From Lentisphaeria bacterium (GTDB lineage: Bacteria; Verrucomicrobiota; Lentisphaeria; Oligosphaerales; Oligosphaeraceae), in assembly GCA_016302725.1 (NCBI GenBank), contig JAEDNB010000041.1, positions 1-13,419 on the forward strand: a stretch of DNA of 13,419 nucleotides. Reading direction: 5' to 3'. The position numbers were made by a program, and so were the translations under genes. Under the pieces are notes generated by a model. That model saw nothing but the letters and a program-made list of their open reading frames with translations. It searched no databases and had not been told where the DNA came from. Positions 1 to 7,669 of the stretch are shown in pieces (position 1 is the first letter of the stretch; each line of letters starts with the position of its first letter).

Positions 1-1704
1 GAGGTCGGGGGGCGGGGGACGGGGGGCCGGGCGGGGGGGGATGGGGAGGAGGCTTTCCAGGATTTCCCAGAAGTGGTCTTGGATTTCCTGGCGCATTTCC
101 TGTGGTGGGGCGTGGCGTGTGGGGGCATTCAGGGCCTGGAGGGACTTCTGCATAAGGAGGAGGGCTTCCAGGTCCCGGTGCTGGCGGTGGCGGAGCCAGG
201 CGAGGGAATCCAGGTATGCGGGGGAGTCCGGCTCCTGTTCCAGGGCCTGCCGGAGGAGTTCTTCCGCCTGGTCCAGGCGGAAATTATGGCAGGCATAGAG
301 ATAGCCCAGGAAATTTGCCGCGTCTGGGTTCCGGGGGGCCCTTTTAAGGGCGAGCAGGGCATTCTGGATGGCCTCGGGCAGTTGTCCGGTCTCCTCCTCC
401 AGGATGGCCATTTGGAGGAAGAATTCGGCATTCAGGCGCGGGAAGTGGCGGCGCTGGATTTGCCTCATCAAGGCGAGGGCCTCCCGTGGCTTTTCCAGGG
501 TGACAAGTGCCTGGAGGAGGAAGAGGTCATCCTTCAGGGCGGGGGCCTGGAGTTGCTGGAGGGCATTGGCGCAGCGCTGGTAATCCTCCAGGGAGGCGGC
601 CTGTTCCGCCAGTGCCCGGAGCATGTTGTCGTTTCTCTTGGGGAGGGGGGTGGCGGCGATTTGGAATTCCAGCAGTGCGATGTTGATTTTCACGAATTCC
701 CTGGGGGGCATGAGTCGTTTCCGGAGGAAATCCTCCGCTTCCACATCCCGCAGGGTTTCCAGGAACGTTTTGTTGAGGGGCGTCCATTGGGCGGTGTCCA
801 TGGTGTCCCGGTGGAGTTGGAGCAGTTGATTGGCGGCGGAGTAGTCCCTGGCCTTGAGGAAGACATAGAAGACGAACTGGCAGACGGCGTCCTCGGGGTC
901 GGGGGCTTGGTTTTCCTCCGCATGGATTTCCACGAGGAGGGGGACGACGGGGGCCGCCAGGAGGGCGAGGGGGCGTGGCATCCTGGCTTGCCAGAGGGGG
1001 TCCCATAGTTCCTCGAAGAGGGAGAAAGCGGAATGGGGGTAGAGGGGGTTTTCGGCGATGTTCTGGGCGGCCTGCAGGGCGGCGGGTTCGTCCTTTTGTT
1101 CCGCGGCGATTTTCAGCAGGAGGCCCTGGAGGGGGAGATGGGACTTGGCCTCCGGGAGGGACTGGGCCATTTGGATTGCGGCGTCCCTTTCCTTGGGGAA
1201 GCCCTTTTCATGGTGGAGGAGGATGCTTCGGAGGAGCACTTCCGGGTCATGGGGGGAGTGCGCCTCCATTTTCCGCAGGAGGGGGAACACTTCAGGGCAG
1301 TCTTGTTCGTGGAGCAGGTCCCAGAGGGCGCATTGGAGGGGCAGGGAGGGATTTTCCCGTTGGTTCAGTTCCTGGAGTTCCTGGAGCAGCTTTCCCTCCT
1401 CCCCGCAGGCCATGCGGAGGGCGATGAGGCGATGGAGGAGGGAGGTGGCCTCTGGCCTTTGGCGCAGGAGCTCCATCATTTTCTTCCCTTCCTGCTGGAG
1501 TTCCTCCTGTGAGCGGGGTTCTTCGGCCAGCATCTCCTTCAGGGCGAGTTCCGCATAGTCCAAGAGGAACTCCTTTTCCTGCTGGAGATTGGGGGGCAGC
1601 GGGGGGAGGGGGGATTTCCGCTCCGCCGGGAAGGCCCGGGCCCAATGGGGCAGGGGGAGAAGGAGGGCAAGGAGAAGGAGGGGATGGAGGCGGAGAGTGG
1701 GCAT
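1..1704 (-). CDS. Second exported TPR-type protein, 3' end outside window
   Basis: 568 residues read without a stop from the ATG at 1704 to base 1; the C-terminus is beyond the window. Signal peptide MPTLRLHPLLLLALLLPLPH then WARA, with a clean A-R-A cut before F25. The mature part is helical, rich in Leu/Ala/Glu/Gln. Residues about 420-530 look like TPRs: PEAIQNALLALKRAPRNPDA, then NFLGYLYACHNFRLDQAEEL, then EQEPDSPAYLDSLAWLRHRQ. The 'N-x-LGY ... RLDxAExLxxxALExxPxSPAYLDSLxW' pattern is common in bacterial TPR proteins. The last visible stretch, from about 554, is Pro-rich (PIPPRPAPRPPPP). No Shine-Dalgarno is seen. The first 16 bases equal those of the 857-aa TPR gene at 5914, suggesting related proteins or a reused signal-peptide start. 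Probably a periplasmic scaffold; partner unknown. Confidence 0.82.
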   Translation of the reverse strand, partial: MPTLRLHPLLLLALLLPLPHWARAFPAERKSPLPPLPPNLQQEKEFLLDYAELALKEMLAEEPRSQEELQQEGKKMMELLRQRPEATSLLHRLIALRMACGEEGKLLQELQELNQRENPSLPLQCALWDLLHEQDCPEVFPLLRKMEAHSPHDPEVLLRSILLHHEKGFPKERDAAIQMAQSLPEAKSHLPLQGLLLKIAAEQKDEPAALQAAQNIAENPLYPHSAFSLFEELWDPLWQARMPRPLALLAAPVVPLLVEIHAEENQAPDPEDAVCQFVFYVFLKARDYSAANQLLQLHRDTMDTAQWTPLNKTFLETLRDVEAEDFLRKRLMPPREFVKINIALLEFQIAATPLPKRNDNMLRALAEQAASLEDYQRCANALQQLQAPALKDDLFLLQALVTLEKPREALALMRQIQRRHFPRLNAEFFLQMAILEEETGQLPEAIQNALLALKRAPRNPDAANFLGYLYACHNFRLDQAEELLRQALEQEPDSPAYLDSLAWLRHRQHRDLEALLLMQKSLQALNAPTRHAPPQEMRQEIQDHFWEILESLLPIPPRPAPRPPPPDL

Positions 1705-2144
1705 TGGGGCTGGAGAGCCTGGAATCATGGAGGGGAGGCGTCCCCCTCTGCGTTTTGCGTGGGCGGTGGTTTGCGGGGGACCGGCTTCCCGTCCTCCGCC
1801 CCCGCTGCAGGGTATCCGGAGGCTGGAGAGGGGTAATGTAGCCTTCCTTCCCGGGCAGGCAGGCGGATGGGGGAGAATCCTGGAGGGGGAAAAGAGGCAG
1901 GTGGTGGATTCCCGCCTCTTCCCCGCACGGGTTGCCTTCCCTGCGCCCCAGGGCGTGTTCCCATCCCCCTCTTCCGGAAAAAAGAAAAACCGCCATCGGA
2001 GTGGTGGTTCCGACAGCGGTTTTTGGGGGGAGCCTCCGTCCCGGAAGGAGTATGGTGCCGGGGCAGGGGCCGGAAGAACAGGCAGAAGGCGCGGGGGGGG
2101 GCGAGGCGAGCGCAGGGGCCGCGAAACTCCCCCCCCAGGGGGGA
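1705..2144. other. 440-bp intergenic region between the bS22-like gene and the second TPR gene
   Basis: No convincing gene. It holds the terminator at 1978-2024. Next to the bS22-like stop, C6-T-G8 (minus strand, about 2143-2129) is a short GC palindrome without a real U-tract. Below the terminator is a 270-bp C/G-rich leader for the TPR gene with CTACATTAC at 1841-1833, the only -10-like site I can see; no matching -35 is apparent. Open frames here are shadows of the skewed base composition: they lack RBS, family resemblance or sensible termini. Confidence 0.6.
1978..2024 (-). terminator. Near-perfect intrinsic terminator after the bS22-like gene, possibly bidirectional
   Basis: AAAAACCGC (1985-1993) pairs with GCGGTTTTT (2016-2024). 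Inside, after a 2-nt internal loop, TCGGA (1996-2000) pairs with TCCGA (2009-2013) around an 8-nt loop. On the minus strand the stem is followed by a T-rich tail (TTTTTCTTTTTT), so it ends the small-gene transcript. On the plus strand it ends in T5 then G-run, so it could also stop antisense transcription. Confidence 0.88.
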
Positions 2145-2234
2145 CTACTTGTTCTTGTGGCGAAGCGCCTTGCGGATCTTGTCCCTCTTGTGCTTTGCGA
2201 TCTTTCTGCGGCGCTGTTTCTTCACGGAGCCCAT
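2145..2234 (-). CDS. Tiny basic ribosomal-type protein, bS22/mS38 (AURKAIP1/COX24, DUF1713) family
   Basis: 29 aa, MGSVKKQRRRKIAKHKRDKI followed by RKALRHKNK, stop TAG. The opening MGS(V/L)xKxRRxKIxKHKRxK and the closing LRHKxK fit the AURKAIP1/COX24 domain, found in the mitochondrial small-subunit protein mS38 and in small bacterial proteins such as mycobacterial bS22, where it binds the decoding region of the 30S subunit. Fifteen of 29 residues are Lys or Arg. GAGG lies at 2246-2249, 11 nt before the ATG. The gene stands alone: 135 bp after the SurA-like gene, and followed after about 120 bp by a strong terminator. Because it is so short it is easily missed by gene finders, but start, RBS, conserved sequence and terminator all agree. 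Confidence 0.85.
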   Translation of the reverse strand: MGSVKKQRRRKIAKHKRDKIRKALRHKNK

Positions 2235-2304
2235 TCTGGTAGATTCCTCAATGTGTAATTAGGTGGTTTTCAGTAGAAGAGTTGACGGAAAATGACAAGG
2301 GCGT

Positions 2305-2332
2305 AATGTAGTTGCTCCCGTGGGTTTTTCAA
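2305..2332 (-). promoter_or_regulatory. Candidate promoter of the bS22-like gene
   Basis: On the minus strand TTGAAA (2332-2327) and TACATT (2310-2305) are 16 nt apart, a 5/6 and 4/6 match to sigma-70 boxes, 70 nt before the ATG of the small gene. The 135-bp gap is the most AT-rich spot in this part of the window. A second, weaker pair (TTGTCA at 2298-2293, TACTGA at 2275-2270, 17 nt apart) lies just downstream. The CTACATTAC core is repeated at 1833-1841 upstream of the next gene. This is by eye only. Confidence 0.4.
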
Positions 2333-2369
2333 ATAGGCGGTGGGAAGAAGGGGAGCGTGGGGGAGTGGT

Positions 2370-3311
2370 TCAGTACCTTCGGAGGGGGTATTTGGTGTAG
2401 AGGGTCTTCTTGTATTCCTCCAGCCTCTGGGCGGCCTGCTGGTCCTCCAGGATTTTCCGGATGGCGTTTTGGACCTCCCTGGTGAGGGCGGGGGAGTCGC
2501 CGCCCTGCCGGTCGGCCAGGCGGACCAGGTAGATGTCCTTGCCCATGGCGAGGGGGGCGGGGGCCACTTCCCCGGGGGTCAGGCGTTCCACCACCTCCTT
2601 CAGGGCGGGGGCCATGGTTTCCAGCCATCCCAGGTCGCCGCCCTTGTCCCGGTTGGGGCCCTGGGAGTGCTTCCGGGCCAGTTCGCCGAAATCGGCACCC
2701 TTCGCCAGGGCTTCCTGGAGTTCCCCGCAAGTCTTCTGCCCTTCCCCGTCGGCGGGCAGCATGATGACCTGGACGCGGTAGCGCAGGGGGGTGGCGAACT
2801 GGGATTGGTGCTTTTGGAAATATTCCTGGATTTGCCCGTCGGTGACGAAGAGGTTCCGGCGGGTGCGGTCATAGAGGAGCATCTCCACCGCAAGTTGACG
2901 CTTCACCTTCTCCTGGAAATCCTTGTAGGTCATGTTCATCGCATGGAGCCTGTCCCGGAAGAGTTCCTCGTTGGCATTGGCCTGGCTCAGGACCAGGGTG
3001 TCGATGCGCTCCTGGACCAGTTCCGCGGGAATCTTTCCCTTCAGGCTCTGGAAATCCATCCAGACCAGTTCCTGGAGAATCAGGGCTTCCAGCGTCTCCT
3101 GGCGGATGGCGGCCACCGCCTCCATGCGTTCCTTCTGGGTGAGGGTGCCGGGGAGTTTCGCCTCTTCCTCCGCCGAGGCGACGCGCACCTCATAGGAGGT
3201 GATGACGGTGTCCCCCACCTTGGCCAGGACGGATTCGCCGATTTCCTCGGCGGGGGAGAGGAGGGGGCAGAGGAGGGCGAGAAGAATCAGGGTGCGGAGG
3301 AAGGCTTTCAT
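2370..3311 (-). CDS. SurA-like periplasmic peptidyl-prolyl isomerase/chaperone
   Basis: 313 aa. Signal peptide MKAFLRTLILLALLCPLLSP with a probable cut after SPA. The mature protein opens with ESVLAKVGDTVITSYEVR, the 'A-x-V-(N/G)-x-x-x-I-T-x-x-E' hallmark of SurA_N. A helical chaperone region follows (about 55-160; ELVWMDFQSLKGKIPAELVQ, then FRDRLHAMNMTYKDFQ). One parvulin domain spans about 172-268, with ADFGELARKHSQGPN, the GGDLGW signature and LTPGEVAPAP. E. coli SurA has two parvulin domains and 428 aa; this protein has one, like many shorter SurA/PrsA relatives. The family helps outer-membrane proteins reach the BAM complex. It is last in the icd-mla block, 29 bp after the TPR gene, consistent with an envelope-biogenesis operon. 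Confidence 0.9.
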   Translation of the reverse strand: MKAFLRTLILLALLCPLLSPAEEIGESVLAKVGDTVITSYEVRVASAEEEAKLPGTLTQKERMEAVAAIRQETLEALILQELVWMDFQSLKGKIPAELVQERIDTLVLSQANANEELFRDRLHAMNMTYKDFQEKVKRQLAVEMLLYDRTRRNLFVTDGQIQEYFQKHQSQFATPLRYRVQVIMLPADGEGQKTCGELQEALAKGADFGELARKHSQGPNRDKGGDLGWLETMAPALKEVVERLTPGEVAPAPLAMGKDIYLVRLADRQGGDSPALTREVQNAIRKILEDQQAAQRLEEYKKTLYTKYPLRRY

Positions 3312-3321
3312 GGGGGATTGG

Positions 3322-3330
3322 GGCGTGTGG
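3322..3330 (-). promoter_or_regulatory. C-rich leader element CCACACGCC before the SurA-like gene
   Basis: The minus-strand 9-mer CCACACGCC, followed by CCAAT and CCCCC directly before the ATG at 3311, repeats the leader seen before the 249-aa gene (10340-10348). There is no Shine-Dalgarno. It lies in the 29-bp gap after the TPR gene. Its role is unknown. Confidence 0.3.
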
Positions 3331-3340
3331 GGAAGGGGGG

Positions 3341-5914
3341 CTATTTGCCGCGGGGGGCAGGCGGCTGTGGGGCGGAGAGGGCGGGCAGGGAGGGATTTTG
3401 CGCGTAGCTTTGTCGGACAGTGTTGGCGGCGGAGGTCTCCCCTTGTTCGTCCAGGAGTTCCAGGAGTTCATTGACGGCGGCCACGTAGACGGCGGGGGAG
3501 GCGGCCTCCCCTGGCCTGGAGCCCCGTGCCGCCTCGTATTCCAGGCGGATCTCGTGGTAGTATTGCCTGGCCATGAAGAGGTCCCCCTGCCTGCGGGCGC
3601 ATCGTGCCCGGATGAGTTTTGCCCGTGCCAGCAGGAGTTTGTCGCCTCCTCCCTGGGCTCGGAGGATGGCGTCCGCCAGGGGGGTGGCCTCCTCGGTCTT
3701 TCCCAGGGCGTAGAGGAGTTCGGCCATCCTGCCGGCGGCGGCGAGTCCGAGGGGGCTGTTTCCTGCCTGGGTGTATGCCAGGTTGTATTGTTCCAGGGCC
3801 TTTTCGGGGTCGTTGCCTTGGGTGAGGAGGTCACCCTGGAGGAAGGCGGCCTGTGCCAGGACGGCGGGGTTTTTCCTGGCGGTGGCGGCGAGGTTTCGGA
3901 GGAGTTCCATGGCCTTGTCGGCGCCGTCGGGGAGTTGTGCGAGGCAGAAGGCCTCCTCGTAGGCGGCGATTTCCCGGAGGGGGATGGGGGCCTGGGGGAG
4001 TTGCCGGAGGCGCCGGTAGGCCTGGATGGCCTGGGGGAACTGTCCGTGGGAGGCCAGCCAGTCTCCCAGGGAGATGGCGACCTCGGGGGTTTCCGCGGCC
4101 TCGGGGTAGGCCTGGAGGAAATCCTGTGCCCAGGAGAGGGCCTGGGGTTTTTCCAGGGCGAGGCCCAGGAGGAGATACTGGTGCCTGGCCAGGCGCAGTT
4201 TTTCCCCTTCCATTTCGGGGAATTTCGCCAGCAGTTCCTGGAGGATGGCCAGGGCGGTCTCCATTCCCGCCTCCCCTTGGGCCAGGGCCCGTCCCCGTGC
4301 CTCGAAGAAGGCCTGTATGGCCAGGGGGGCATCGGGGCATTGCCGGGCGACCTGGAGCATTTGCTGCAGGGCCTGGTCGTCCTGGGGGGTGGCGGTGGCG
4401 ATGGCGAGGAGGGCCTCCCATCTTCGCGGGGAGGCGGGGCGTTCCGCCAGGAATTTCCGGAGTTGTTCCACGGCCTGTGCGGGGTGTTCCTCCATGAGGA
4501 GCCTGGCGGCTTCCAGCCTTGCCTCCGGTGCCGCGGGGAGGGCGGCGCCCAGGGTGTCGGCGATTTTCAAGTAGAGGGGGATGGCCTCTTGGGGGCGGAG
4601 GTTGCGTTCCTCCTCCTTTGCCGCCCGCAGGAGTGCGTCCCCCTGTTCCTGGGGAGTGGTGGCCATGTCCGCCGCCTGGCGGAAGGCCTCTGCCGCCTCC
4701 CGGGAGAGTCCTTCCTGGGAGAGGCACAGGGCGCTTTTCAGGAGGGCCTGGAAGCGCCTGGGGCGGGGGAGTGCGGTGTCCTGGGCGGCGCCTTGGAAGA
4801 GTTCGGCGGCGCCCAGGCGTTCCTGGAGGGCCATGCGGACTTCGGCCAGGCGGAGGGTGACGGCGGCGTCCGAGGGGAGGGCTTCATGCAGGCGGGTGAG
4901 CACTGCCTTTGCCTCCGGCAGGCTTCCCGAGGCCACCAGGGCCTCCGCCTGGAATCCCTGGGCTTCCCGGGAGCGGGCCTGGTCGGGGGCCACCTGGGCG
5001 GCGTCCCCGAAGAGTGCGGCGGCTTCCTGTGCCATGCCCCGTGCCTGGCATTCCTGGGCGAGGGAGGAGAGGATCTCCCACCACTGTGGGGCGGGGCCCT
5101 TGGGGAGCAGGGTGTTCAGTTGGCTGGCGTGGTAGTATTGGTTTGCCTCGGGGATTTTGCCTTCCCCGATGTCGCATCGGAGGCGGAGGAGTTTGGCGAG
5201 GGCCTGCCGTTCCTGGCTGGCGGGCTGTGCGGCGAGTTCGTCCAGGAGGGAGCGGGTATCCTGCCAGCGTCCCTGTGGCAGTGTGGCGTCCAGGAGGCTC
5301 CAGGTGAGGGCAATACGTTCCGGGGAGGCGAAGTCGAATTGGGGGAGTGCGTCCGCGAGGGTCTTTCGGGTTTCCTCCCATTGTCCGCCGGCATTCCATG
5401 CCTGTGCGAGGGCCTCCAGGATTTGCGCCCTTTGGGCGGGGGATTCCTTCATGAGTGGGCTATCCCGGAGGGGGAGGAGGAAATTGAGGGCGGTGGCGAA
5501 ATCGGCCAGCCTGACGCTGGCCAGTCCGGCCACCAGGCGCAGTCGGTCCCGGAGGAGGGGGTCGTGTTTTTCCGCCGGCTGTGCGGTGAGGGTTTCGTTG
5601 GCCTGTCGGAGGGCCTCCTTGGGCTGTCCGTCCAGGAGGAGGGAGCGTGCCAGGAGGAGGGAGAGTTCAGCCCGTTCCCCGTCTTCCTTGGAGTCCTTCA
5701 GGGCCAGGGTGAAATAGCGCACGGCGTTCTTGTAGAGCCCTTGTGCGAGGGCCTCCTGCCCCGCCCTCCGGTTGGCGTTTACAGGCGGGGTGGCTTCCTC
5801 CTCGGGGAAGAGGAAGGGGGCGGCCTCCTGGGCGCGGAGCCGGAGAGGGGCGCTGGGGGCGAGGGCGAGGAGGCAGGCCAGGGCTCCGAGGAGAGTGTGG
5901 CGGAGAGTGGGCAT
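3341..5914 (-). CDS. Large exported TPR-repeat protein
   Basis: 857 aa from the ATG at 5914. The frame is open to a GTG at 5953 that overlaps the lipoprotein stop, which would add 13 residues. I chose 5914 because it places a Sec signal peptide at the very start (MPTLRHTLLGALACLLALA, then a probable cut near LRA-QEA) and because its first 16 bases equal those of the other TPR gene in this window. The mature part is a long array of helix pairs with the Ala/Leu/Gly spacing of tetratricopeptide repeats, for example QGLYKNAVRYFTLALKD, ARSLLLDGQPKEALRQANET and DPEKALEQYNLAYTQAGN, and ends in a Pro-rich tail (PALSAPQPPAPRGK). TPR solenoids are protein-binding scaffolds; no catalytic motif is visible. 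It sits 35 bp after the lipoprotein and 29 bp before the SurA-like gene, so a periplasmic scaffold for envelope assembly is likely, partner unknown. Confidence 0.88.
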   Translation of the reverse strand: MPTLRHTLLGALACLLALAPSAPLRLRAQEAAPFLFPEEEATPPVNANRRAGQEALAQGLYKNAVRYFTLALKDSKEDGERAELSLLLARSLLLDGQPKEALRQANETLTAQPAEKHDPLLRDRLRLVAGLASVRLADFATALNFLLPLRDSPLMKESPAQRAQILEALAQAWNAGGQWEETRKTLADALPQFDFASPERIALTWSLLDATLPQGRWQDTRSLLDELAAQPASQERQALAKLLRLRCDIGEGKIPEANQYYHASQLNTLLPKGPAPQWWEILSSLAQECQARGMAQEAAALFGDAAQVAPDQARSREAQGFQAEALVASGSLPEAKAVLTRLHEALPSDAAVTLRLAEVRMALQERLGAAELFQGAAQDTALPRPRRFQALLKSALCLSQEGLSREAAEAFRQAADMATTPQEQGDALLRAAKEEERNLRPQEAIPLYLKIADTLGAALPAAPEARLEAARLLMEEHPAQAVEQLRKFLAERPASPRRWEALLAIATATPQDDQALQQMLQVARQCPDAPLAIQAFFEARGRALAQGEAGMETALAILQELLAKFPEMEGEKLRLARHQYLLLGLALEKPQALSWAQDFLQAYPEAAETPEVAISLGDWLASHGQFPQAIQAYRRLRQLPQAPIPLREIAAYEEAFCLAQLPDGADKAMELLRNLAATARKNPAVLAQAAFLQGDLLTQGNDPEKALEQYNLAYTQAGNSPLGLAAAGRMAELLYALGKTEEATPLADAILRAQGGGDKLLLARAKLIRARCARRQGDLFMARQYYHEIRLEYEAARGSRPGEAASPAVYVAAVNELLELLDEQGETSAANTVRQSYAQNPSLPALSAPQPPAPRGK

Positions 5915-5949
5915 GGAGGGGAAGAAGGGGGGGAGGGGCGTGCAGGCTC

Positions 5950-6465
5950 TCACGGGGCGGGTTCGGGGGGCTTCTCCATCTCCTGGGCGGCGGCGGCGGC
6001 CTGCCGCAGGAATTCCGAGTATGCCTTCTGGAGGGCGGGGGCGTCCAGGGTGGACGCGTAGGGGACGGCGATTTCCAGGGGGCGGCTGGCGTCGGCTTCC
6101 TTGTAGAGGACGGCGCGGAAGAGGAGGGAATGCTCCTTTTCCCCTTGGTCCACCACTTCCTTGAGGTGGAGAGCAAAGCTTCTTCTTTTCCCCAAGGACT
6201 TGGGTATGGCGATGTTAACCAGGTTGTCGAGGGAATCGGCCCAGAGGCCGTGGGGGGCGCTTGCCAGTTGGCGTTCCGGGGAGGTATACCGCATCTCCCT
6301 GGAATTCAGGAGGACCACCGTGGAGAGGGAGAACTCCGGGGTTCCGGGGGGGAGGGGATCCAGGAGGTAGAGGCGCCGTTCGGGGGAGCGGGTGAGGCAG
6401 GAGGTAGCCAGGAGGACGGCCAGGAAGGCGGGAAAAAGGGTGAGAAGGCGGGGGCGTCTTTTCAT
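5950..6465 (-). CDS. PqiC-type (ABC-type transport auxiliary) lipoprotein
   Basis: 171 aa. The N-terminus is a lipoprotein signal: KRRPR, a hydrophobic core LLTLFPAFLAVLL, and a lipobox ending ATSC with C23 as the acylated residue. The mature protein starts with RRLYLLDPLPPG, the 'Y-x-L-x-P' motif of the DUF330/PqiC family, and contains HGLWADSLDNLVNIAIPKSL, which matches the family's 'W-A-(D/E)-x-L' helix. In E. coli, PqiC is an outer-membrane lipoprotein that docks the PqiB tunnel. The gene order MlaE-MlaF-MCE-lipoprotein supports the same role here. The tail is Ala/Pro-rich (AAAAAQEMEKPPEPAP). The length is slightly short of the usual 180-200 aa. A good AGGAG (6474-6478) lies 8 nt before the ATG, one of the few clear ribosome-binding sites in this operon. 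The family call rests on short motifs plus context. Confidence 0.8.
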   Translation of the reverse strand: MKRRPRLLTLFPAFLAVLLATSCLTRSPERRLYLLDPLPPGTPEFSLSTVVLLNSREMRYTSPERQLASAPHGLWADSLDNLVNIAIPKSLGKRRSFALHLKEVVDQGEKEHSLLFRAVLYKEADASRPLEIAVPYASTLDAPALQKAYSEFLRQAAAAAQEMEKPPEPAP

Positions 6466-6514
6466 CTTTTATTCTCCTGTTCGTGTGTGTGGCTTGGGCT
6501 GGTTGCGGGGGGGG

Positions 6515-7669
6515 TCAGGGGGTTCCCAGCAGCAGGGCCTGGGGGAAGCGGTTGAGGGTTTCCAGGAGCGTGCGCAGCTCCTTCATGGTCATCTGGGCCT
6601 CCTGGAGGGTCTCCCCCAGGCGGGTGGGGGGGTGCAAGGGGGTGCCGGGGCCGGTTTCCTGGAGTTCCGCCAGGAGCAGGTCGACCCGTTGGAGGGTGGA
6701 TTGGGCCTGGGCGAGGGTGTCGTCCATCTTCTGGAGGGAAGCGAAGGCGCGGGGGCGTCCCTCCTGGAGGAGAGCCTGGGTTTCCTCCAGGGTGTTCCGG
6801 GCGCCCTGGAGGGTTTGGGCGATTTCCCCTTGCAGCCGGGCGAGGGATTCCCGGCTTTTCCGGAGGGCCTGCCGTGCCTCCTGTCCTGTCTCCTCCAGGG
6901 TTTGGAGAGTGTTTGGCAGGGCCTGGGCGAGGGTGTCGCTCATGCGGGAGAGATTGCGGAGGGTGGATTCCAGGTTGTCCAGGGTTTTCTGGGCGCGTCC
7001 CTGTTCCACGAAGGCGGCCAGTTGCTGGAGGAATTTCTGGAAGGATTCCAGGGAGTTTTCCAGTTCCTGGCCGTTGATTTTCTGGCTGATGGAGTCCAGG
7101 GCGGAGAGGCGTGAGGGGATGACTCCCTCATGCCAGAGTTTTTCGGCGAGTCCGTCGGGGTCCCTGGGGGCCTGGGAGGGGATGTAGAGGGAGATGTAGA
7201 TTTGGCCGGTCAGGAGGGAGAGGGTTTCCAGCCTAGCCCGGAGGTGGTGTTCCTTGACCATCTTCCCCAGGAATTCGTTGGCCTGGTCCAGCTGTCCCTT
7301 GGAGGAGGGGAGGGGCAGGAATCCGGCGGGGGGGGGGAATCCCAGCTTTTCGGGGAAGAGTTTCACCGTGGCCACCACGGGGAGCACATCCTGGCGGGAG
7401 GGGAGTTCCCCGGAAGGGGGTGTGAGGTTCGCGGGGGAGGCCAGGTTGACGGACTCCACTTCGCCCACGGAGATGCCCCGGAACATGACGGGGGCCCCCA
7501 CGTTCAGCCCTTTCACGCTGGAATGGAAGAAGATGCGGTAGCGCAGAAAGTGCCTTCCCCAGGATTTGCCGCCGATGGACATCAGGAGCAGGGTCGCCAG
7601 GGCCACGGCGCCGAGCACGAAGGCGCCCAGGAGCGTGGCTTGCATTGCGCTTTTCTTTGGCTTGGTCAT
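6515..7669 (-). CDS. mlaD: MCE-domain protein (MlaD/PqiB-like) with long helical C-terminus
   Basis: 384 aa. Residues 1-9 are positively charged and cytoplasmic, about 10-33 form one membrane anchor (ATLLGAFVLGAVALATLLLM), and about 42-165 a single MCE domain. The domain opens with FFHSSVKGLNVGAPVMFRGI and SVGEVESV and closes with LRARLETLSLLTGQIYISLY. That closing LLTGQ strand and a Pro-rich insertion of roughly 50 residues in between (PPSGELPS through GFLPLPSSKG) resemble PqiB/LetB-type MCE domains more than E. coli MlaD (183 aa). Residues 185-380 are almost entirely amphipathic helix with heptad character (NLESTLRNLSRMSDTLAQA and similar), as in MCE proteins that form a hexameric tube into the periplasm. 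It overlaps mlaF by 4 bp and is followed after 49 bp by a PqiC-type lipoprotein. It probably forms the periplasmic lipid conduit of this transporter. Confidence 0.93.
   Translation of the reverse strand: MTKPKKSAMQATLLGAFVLGAVALATLLLMSIGGKSWGRHFLRYRIFFHSSVKGLNVGAPVMFRGISVGEVESVNLASPANLTPPSGELPSRQDVLPVVATVKLFPEKLGFPPPAGFLPLPSSKGQLDQANEFLGKMVKEHHLRARLETLSLLTGQIYISLYIPSQAPRDPDGLAEKLWHEGVIPSRLSALDSISQKINGQELENSLESFQKFLQQLAAFVEQGRAQKTLDNLESTLRNLSRMSDTLAQALPNTLQTLEETGQEARQALRKSRESLARLQGEIAQTLQGARNTLEETQALLQEGRPRAFASLQKMDDTLAQAQSTLQRVDLLLAELQETGPGTPLHPPTRLGETLQEAQMTMKELRTLLETLNRFPQALLLGTP

Noticed and set aside
73..1512. Plus-strand frames of 311 and 159 codons at the window start
   Set aside because: They are codon-aligned complements of the minus-strand TPR gene, which reads without a stop for 568 codons with a clean signal peptide.
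5915..5953. GTG start for the large TPR gene overlapping the lipoprotein stop (GTGA)
   Set aside because: It would add MRACTPLPPFFPS before the signal peptide. The ATG at 5914 gives a standard signal peptide and the 16-bp start shared with the other TPR gene. It cannot be fully excluded.
3398..6061. 887-codon plus-strand open frame
   Set aside because: It lies antisense to the TPR gene and lipoprotein. The translation is Gly/Glu/Leu-rich with no family resemblance, while the minus strand gives a signal peptide and TPR pattern. It is open only because TTA/CTA/TCA codons are avoided on the real strand.
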